DNA of 9,427 nt from an uncultured Treponema sp. (lineage in GTDB: Bacteria > Spirochaetota > Spirochaetia > Treponematales > Treponemataceae), in NCBI GenBank assembly GCA_937900125.1, contig CALCEK010000219.1:1-9427 (forward strand). The letters run 5' to 3'. The notes below the pieces were generated by a model, which did not search any database, was not told the origin of the DNA, and was given only the letters and a program-made list of their open reading frames with translations. Made by a program: the position numbers and the translations under genes. This document shows positions 6,633 through 9,427 of the stretch, piece after piece (positions within the stretch are counted from its first letter, which is position 1; each line of letters starts with the position of its first letter).

Positions 6633-6669
6633 AGTCGTGATATTATAACGACTCACTTGCAAAGCAAGT
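6633..6669 (-). promoter_or_regulatory. Palindrome around a TATAAT box plus adjacent hairpin, probable control site of the chemoreceptor
   Basis: On the minus strand AGTCGT (6653-6648) and ACGACT (6638-6633) flank a 9-base centre that begins with a perfect TATAAT (6647-6642). The -35 zone is occupied by a second perfect inverted repeat, ACTTGC-TTT-GCAAGT (6669-6655), instead of a recognisable TTGACA. An activator or repressor site over the promoter is plausible. The second hairpin might alternatively be a weak terminator. The leader to the ATG at 6529 would be about 105 bases. Confidence 0.45.
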
Positions 6670-6727
6670 TGCAAACTCGATGGTACTCTCTAGAAAGTCG
6701 CTTTAACGAATTTTTAGAGATGTCCAT
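6653..6727 (-). CDS. Possible 24-aa small ORF or gene remnant
   Basis: An ATG at 6727 opens a 24-codon frame, MDISKNSLKRLSREYHRVCN and then LLCK, ending in TGA at 6655-6653. An AGGAG sequence lies upstream but only one base from the ATG, too close for normal initiation. The composition (basic, with RLSREYHRV) looks like real protein rather than random A/T-rich translation, so it may be the surviving start of a lost gene. I do not recognise the sequence. Its end overlaps the palindrome upstream of the chemoreceptor. It is the only coding-like content in the 266-base gap between the flavodoxin and chemoreceptor genes. Confidence 0.25.
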   Translation of the reverse strand: MDISKNSLKRLSREYHRVCNLLCK

Positions 6728-6795
6728 ACTCCTTAATTCTATCACGGATTTAGCACAAAAACAAGATGTTTAGCTTTTTCCATATTGGGGCGATT

Positions 6796-7284
6796 TTAAT
6801 TTGCGATTTTTTCCTTAAAGGATTCTAGTTTTAAAAGTGATTCGTCTAGCTTGTTGAGCGGATTTGTAAACGATTCCGAAGCTAAAACTGTGCCACCGCT
6901 TTTGTCTATTGCCCCTGACATAAGTTCAAGGCACTTTGACGCATTTCCGCCCGCGCTAGAGGCAAAAGTAAAGCATTTTTTTCCCGAAAGGTCGGCTTTT
7001 TCAAAAAAACTGTTGAGTGGCGCGGCTGGCTTTGAAGCCCACACGGGTGTCCCGATGACAATTTTTTCATATTCTGAAAGTTCAGGAATTTGCGATTTGA
7101 GTTCTGGCTTAAATCCGCTTACAGAATCTTTTCCGCCGTGCAAGAATTTTAAAAGTCCCTTTTTGGGATATTCTTTTACCGTTTCAATGCGAAAAATATC
7201 TGCTCCAAGTTTTTCCGCAATTTGTTTTGCAAAAAAAGCGATATTTCCTTCAAGTGAATAAAAAACAACCAACGTCTTTGCCAT
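6796..7284 (-). CDS. Flavodoxin-fold protein (flavodoxin family)
   Basis: This 162-residue cytoplasmic protein should bind FMN and act in electron transfer or quinone/disulfide-type reduction. The phosphate-binding loop is YSLEGNIAFFA (residues 9-19), directly after strand 1 (TLVVF). GTPVWASKPAAPLNSFF (78-94) and the FASSAGG loop (107-113) correspond to the two isoalloxazine-contacting regions of the family. The P-loop has E-G-N-I where short-chain flavodoxins usually have T-G-x-T, so it is closer to the broad flavodoxin-like family than to classical electron-carrier flavodoxins. The length is typical. Signals are good: GGAGA at 7290-7294 and a consensus-like promoter at 7317-7345, so it is probably transcribed alone. 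Flavodoxins often replace ferredoxin when iron is short, which would fit a nearby iron-storage locus, but I see no iron-regulatory site here and the chemoreceptor gene lies between. Confidence 0.88.
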   Translation of the reverse strand: MAKTLVVFYSLEGNIAFFAKQIAEKLGADIFRIETVKEYPKKGLLKFLHGGKDSVSGFKPELKSQIPELSEYEKIVIGTPVWASKPAAPLNSFFEKADLSGKKCFTFASSAGGNASKCLELMSGAIDKSGGTVLASESFTNPLNKLDESLLKLESFKEKIAN

Positions 7285-7316
7285 AAGATTCTCCGAAAAA
7301 ATGTTAAGATATTTAT

Positions 7317-7345
7317 ATTATATGATACAATAAAATCGTGTGCAA
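7317..7345 (-). promoter_or_regulatory. Sigma-70 promoter of the flavodoxin gene
   Basis: TTGCAC (7345-7340) and a perfect TATAAT (7322-7317) are 17 bases apart on the minus strand. The expected start is near 7310, giving a leader of about 25 bases that includes the GGAGA ribosome site. Confidence 0.8.
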
Positions 7346-7362
7346 TCTTTTTCTTGAAAATT

Positions 7363-7403
7363 GTGAAGATACTTCGTTTGCTTCGCTCCCTCAACATGAC
7401 GGG
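7363..7403 (-). repeat. Dispersed-type intergenic repeat (GTCATGTTGAG...GAAG.ATCT)
   Basis: The minus strand reads CCCGTCATGTTGAGGGAGCG, then AAGCAAACGAAGTATCTTCA. Many bacterial genomes contain numerous intergenic copies of sequences of the form GTCAT-n-(T/C)TGAG-n-GAAG-n-GAAG-n-ATCT; this copy matches that pattern. It lies just after the stop of the outer-membrane gene and just upstream of the flavodoxin promoter. Only one copy is in the window, so copy number is unproven. Confidence 0.5.
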
Positions 7404-7423
7404 TTTGGGGAAACGGACGGTTG

Positions 7424-8620
7424 CTAATACGAAAATGAAAGTGTTATGTAAGTGGTTAAAAATGCGGCAAAGTTTCCGTTGCTTGTTAGAGTGTAGGTTG
7501 CATTATCTCCTGCGATGTAAGAAGCTCCTTTTCCAAACAAAAGAGGTGTCGCAAAATAAACTGTCGCGTGGGGCAAACCACTTATGGATACTGCGGGAAT
7601 TGTGTAACCTGTGCCGTTAGTTATATTCCAACCAGCTGCAAGCGAAAGCGAATATCGCGAATTAAATAAATGTCGCCAAGAAGATGTTAACGCAAGCGCA
7701 TTATTGATAATGTTAGAATCTGCGGTGTTGTACACAAGTTGATATTCTGTTACAAAACCAAATTTTCCAATGTCTTCAAACTGGTCCCAATATCGTCCAA
7801 TTCCACACACAAATTTTCCGTAGTCCCATTCAGTCCAACTCTCCCAAGTTTGTTCATTTTCCCGAATATCGCCATAAAATGAAGTGTGAAACTTAAAAAT
7901 GTCCCCAGAAATTTCAAAGCCGAACGCTGTTTTAGGATGATTTACGCTTACATTTTCTGTCGCCCAAGTTCGCGCAAGAACTTTGTAAGAAAAATTCTTA
8001 AACGGATATTCAAAAGACGCCGCATAATATAATTGCCCAAGAACATTTTGTTGATTAAAGCTTTTAAGATTTGCGGAAGCTTCAAAAGAACCATGCTTTA
8101 TTGGAACAGTAACCATAATAAGCGAAAGCGGTGTGGTATCGCTTAAAATGTCAGTCGTAAAAATCGCGCTGTTTCCCCAAGTTTGCGTTGTTTTTCCAAC
8201 AGTCAAATAGGCACGGTTAAAAAGCACATAGTCAAAGTAAAGCGAAGAAACGCTCACACCAAAATTAGGAAAAGAGGTGACCAGCGCACACTTAGCCGAA
8301 AGATTAGAAGACGGTCGCATTGAAATTCCAAAAGTGTAACTCAAAGCCGCGCCAGGAAAATGATTGTCATCCTCGCGGTCATACACTTTTTCAGAATAAG
8401 CCGCTTCTGCCACAAAAGAGCCGTAAAAAGAGAAAATCTGTTTTGCCGCCTGAATTATTCCCGAAGATTTAAGCTGTTCTTCGGCAGAACTTTCCGTTCC
8501 TTCCGAATCTTCGGCATCATCAAAAAGAGAATCAAAATCGTCAGGAACATCGGTCTGTGCAAACAGGGATGCCATAAAAAAACAACATAATGCGGCAGCA
8601 AAGAAGACTTTTCTAATCAT
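7424..8620 (-). CDS. Outer-membrane beta-barrel protein (treponemal type)
   Basis: This 398-residue protein begins with a clear signal peptide (basic MIRK, then hydrophobic VFFAAALCCFFMASLFA, likely cut after residue 21 before QTD). An acidic Ser/Asp/Glu-rich linker follows to about residue 50. From FYGSFVAEAAYSE (65-77) to the end the sequence alternates polar and aromatic/hydrophobic residues with frequent Gly, Tyr and Phe, as in transmembrane beta-strands. It finishes ITLSFSY, with the terminal aromatic residue used by the BAM machinery. AYLTVGKTTQTWGNSAIF (about 137-154) resembles a strand-turn region of porin-like proteins. It starts four bases after the stop of the lolA-like fragment and lacks its own Shine-Dalgarno sequence, so translation was probably coupled to that gene. 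Because the upstream gene is broken, expression may now depend on whatever promoter lies beyond the window. Function is unknown; a partner of a LolA-like carrier is inferred from context. Confidence 0.8.
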   Translation of the reverse strand: MIRKVFFAAALCCFFMASLFAQTDVPDDFDSLFDDAEDSEGTESSAEEQLKSSGIIQAAKQIFSFYGSFVAEAAYSEKVYDREDDNHFPGAALSYTFGISMRPSSNLSAKCALVTSFPNFGVSVSSLYFDYVLFNRAYLTVGKTTQTWGNSAIFTTDILSDTTPLSLIMVTVPIKHGSFEASANLKSFNQQNVLGQLYYAASFEYPFKNFSYKVLARTWATENVSVNHPKTAFGFEISGDIFKFHTSFYGDIRENEQTWESWTEWDYGKFVCGIGRYWDQFEDIGKFGFVTEYQLVYNTADSNIINNALALTSSWRHLFNSRYSLSLAAGWNITNGTGYTIPAVSISGLPHATVYFATPLLFGKGASYIAGDNATYTLTSNGNFAAFLTTYITLSFSY

Positions 8621-8624
8621 CTGT

Positions 8625-9152
8625 CTATTGTACGCTCATCATTTCTAGGAATGGTTTTGAATATACGTTGTCGTCAACGTTGTTGAACACAACGTTAGTT
8701 ATTGTAACCTGCGTGCGCTCATATTGCATCTTATCATTTATTTTTTTACCACGAAGGTTATCAGCAATCAGCATTGAAACCGGAATATTATATTGCCTTC
8801 CGTTACCTTCAACAAGCTGGTACGAAGGAATTGCGGTAGTACGAAGAAGCTGTCCGGAACTTGAATAATCTTCCTTTTTGCGGACAAGGCCATCATTCTT
8901 TGTTATCCAAAGTTTAAGAACAGGATAGTCAACGCCATTTGATTTTGCATTCAGCGTAAAAAGCACGCAGTCAAATTTTCCAAGTTTTACACTCTGCGCG
9001 CTTTCTATCGAATAGCTTGAATAGTATTTCTGAGGCATAAGGTCTGAATTGTTAGCGTTCGTTCCCTGAAATTTATTTCTGGCGCTTGTAAACGTAAAAC
9101 GCTTGTCGGCAGGATCAAAAAACCAAATTTTTCCGTCAAAAGTGCACGAATT
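8625..9152 (-). pseudogene. 5'-truncated LolA-like outer-membrane-lipoprotein-sorting gene
   Basis: An open frame of about 175 codons encodes the C-terminal part of a spirochaete LolA-like protein of the type annotated 'outer membrane lipoprotein-sorting protein' (TP0789-like). Family features are FDGKIWFFDPADKRFTFTSA just inside the left junction (about 9140-9080), KLGKFDCVLFTLNAKSNG, LKLWITKNDGLVRKKEDYSS, and the ending KPFLEMMSVQ. Family members are roughly 240-260 residues with a signal peptide, so about one third is missing at the N-terminus. A TGA in the same frame at 9155-9153 stops any upstream reading, and sequence beyond about 9141-9155 no longer resembles the family. The first internal ATG is at 9038 and has no ribosome site. 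I infer a loss-of-function fragment. Its stop is four bases from the outer-membrane barrel start, the usual neighbour arrangement of these two gene types. Confidence 0.7.
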
Positions 9153-9427
9153 TCAAAAAAAAGGTGTAAGAATACCCGAAATCCAAAAATATTTTGAATT
9201 TGGAGACAATCCTACTAGAGGCTTGTTCATAGTGTCATGATCTGCTTGAGCCATCATTTCTTCTCTAAGCATCTCATTTTCTTGATTAAGTGCTTCTCTA
9301 ATCATCTCGTTCTCTCGATTAAGTATTTCTCTTTGTCTCTCATTAGCCGCATCACGTATCTCACTAGCATGAAATAATCTATGGGCTGCAGCTTTTGTCT
9401 CATCTCTAGCCTTCTCAACCTCAAATA
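9153..9427 (-). CDS. C-terminal part of a coiled-coil protein (partial)
   Basis: The frame enters from the window edge and ends in TGA at 9155-9153, giving about 90 residues. The first two thirds are strongly helical and charged (EKARDETKAAAHRLFHASE, then two 11-residue repeats LNRENEMIREA and LNQENEMLREE), a hendecad coiled coil. The tail, NKPLVGLSPNSKYFWISG followed by ILTPFF, is unlike the rest and may be out-of-context sequence after the junction. Codon use differs from the neighbouring genes: six of eight arginines are AGA and many glutamates are GAG. I do not recognise the protein. A piece of a mobile element, phage or surface protein gene is possible. It is in the same frame as the lolA-like fragment, separated only by the TGA. 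Confidence 0.5.
   Translation of the reverse strand, partial: FEVEKARDETKAAAHRLFHASEIRDAANERQREILNRENEMIREALNQENEMLREEMMAQADHDTMNKPLVGLSPNSKYFWISGILTPFF
9258..9323 (-). repeat. Two tandem 33-bp repeats encoding hendecads
   Basis: Units 9323-9291 and 9290-9258 encode LNRENEMIREA and LNQENEMLREE. They share CTTAATC, GAGATG and TTAGAGAA at equivalent places and differ mostly at third positions. The unit before (AANERQREI) is a diverged relative. Eleven-residue periodicity is typical of slightly right-handed coiled coils. Confidence 0.7.

Noticed and set aside
6541..6660. Sigma-28 (flagellar) promoter before the chemoreceptor
   Set aside because: GTCGAAAA partly matches the -10 consensus, but no TAAA lies at the required distance.
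7354..7620. 88-codon plus-strand frame near the flavodoxin promoter
   Set aside because: It overlaps the end of the barrel gene and the intergenic repeat, and its translation resembles no protein.
1..9427. CRISPR arrays, tRNA or rRNA genes
   Set aside because: No regularly spaced direct repeats, cloverleaf-like sequences or rRNA-like stretches were seen on either strand.

Overview
The window looks like a piece of a spirochaete chromosome, most likely a host-associated Treponema. It is AT-rich. It carries the 3' part of a treponemal LolA-like outer-membrane-lipoprotein-sorting gene coupled to an outer-membrane beta-barrel gene ending in an aromatic residue, a large Cache-type chemoreceptor, and the start of pyruvate phosphate dikinase. 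Genus assignment is inference; no rRNA or other marker is present.

Layout from left to right: (1) the 5' end of ppdK on the minus strand with a near-consensus promoter; (2) a D12-class adenine DNA methyltransferase on the plus strand, preceded by two candidate promoters, one of which would give a leaderless mRNA starting at its GTG codon; (3) converging on it, a three-gene minus-strand cluster: a 71-aa GxxxG single-span membrane protein, a P1B-type metal ATPase whose N-terminal domain has PGRLRL instead of CxxC and whose membrane motif is SCA instead of CPC, and a 103-aa protein with the same PGRxRLR fold. This combination resembles the fez gene clusters that build ferrosomes (membrane-bound iron-storage organelles). 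Its regulatory layout is clear: one promoter, a leader hairpin with a T7 run, a strong intrinsic terminator between the first and second genes, and TAATG coupling between the second and third; (4) a 79-bp element with perfect 13-bp terminal inverted repeats; (5) a methyl-accepting chemotaxis protein, with a palindrome enclosing a TATAAT sequence upstream; (6) a flavodoxin-fold protein with its own strong promoter; (7) a dispersed-type repeat; (8) the outer-membrane barrel gene and, upstream of it, a lolA-like gene that has lost its 5' half. At about 9140-9155 that gene abuts unrelated sequence encoding the C-terminal part of a coiled-coil protein with an 11-residue (33-bp) repeat and different codon use, so a rearrangement, insertion or assembly join lies there.

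The main interest is the candidate ferrosome locus. If right, the ATPase would move iron into an intracellular membrane compartment, the GxxxG protein would help form or pack the membrane, and the PGRxRLR protein would act as a soluble partner. The terminator would make the small membrane protein more abundant than the pump. All of this is inferred from motifs and gene order; no homology search could be run.
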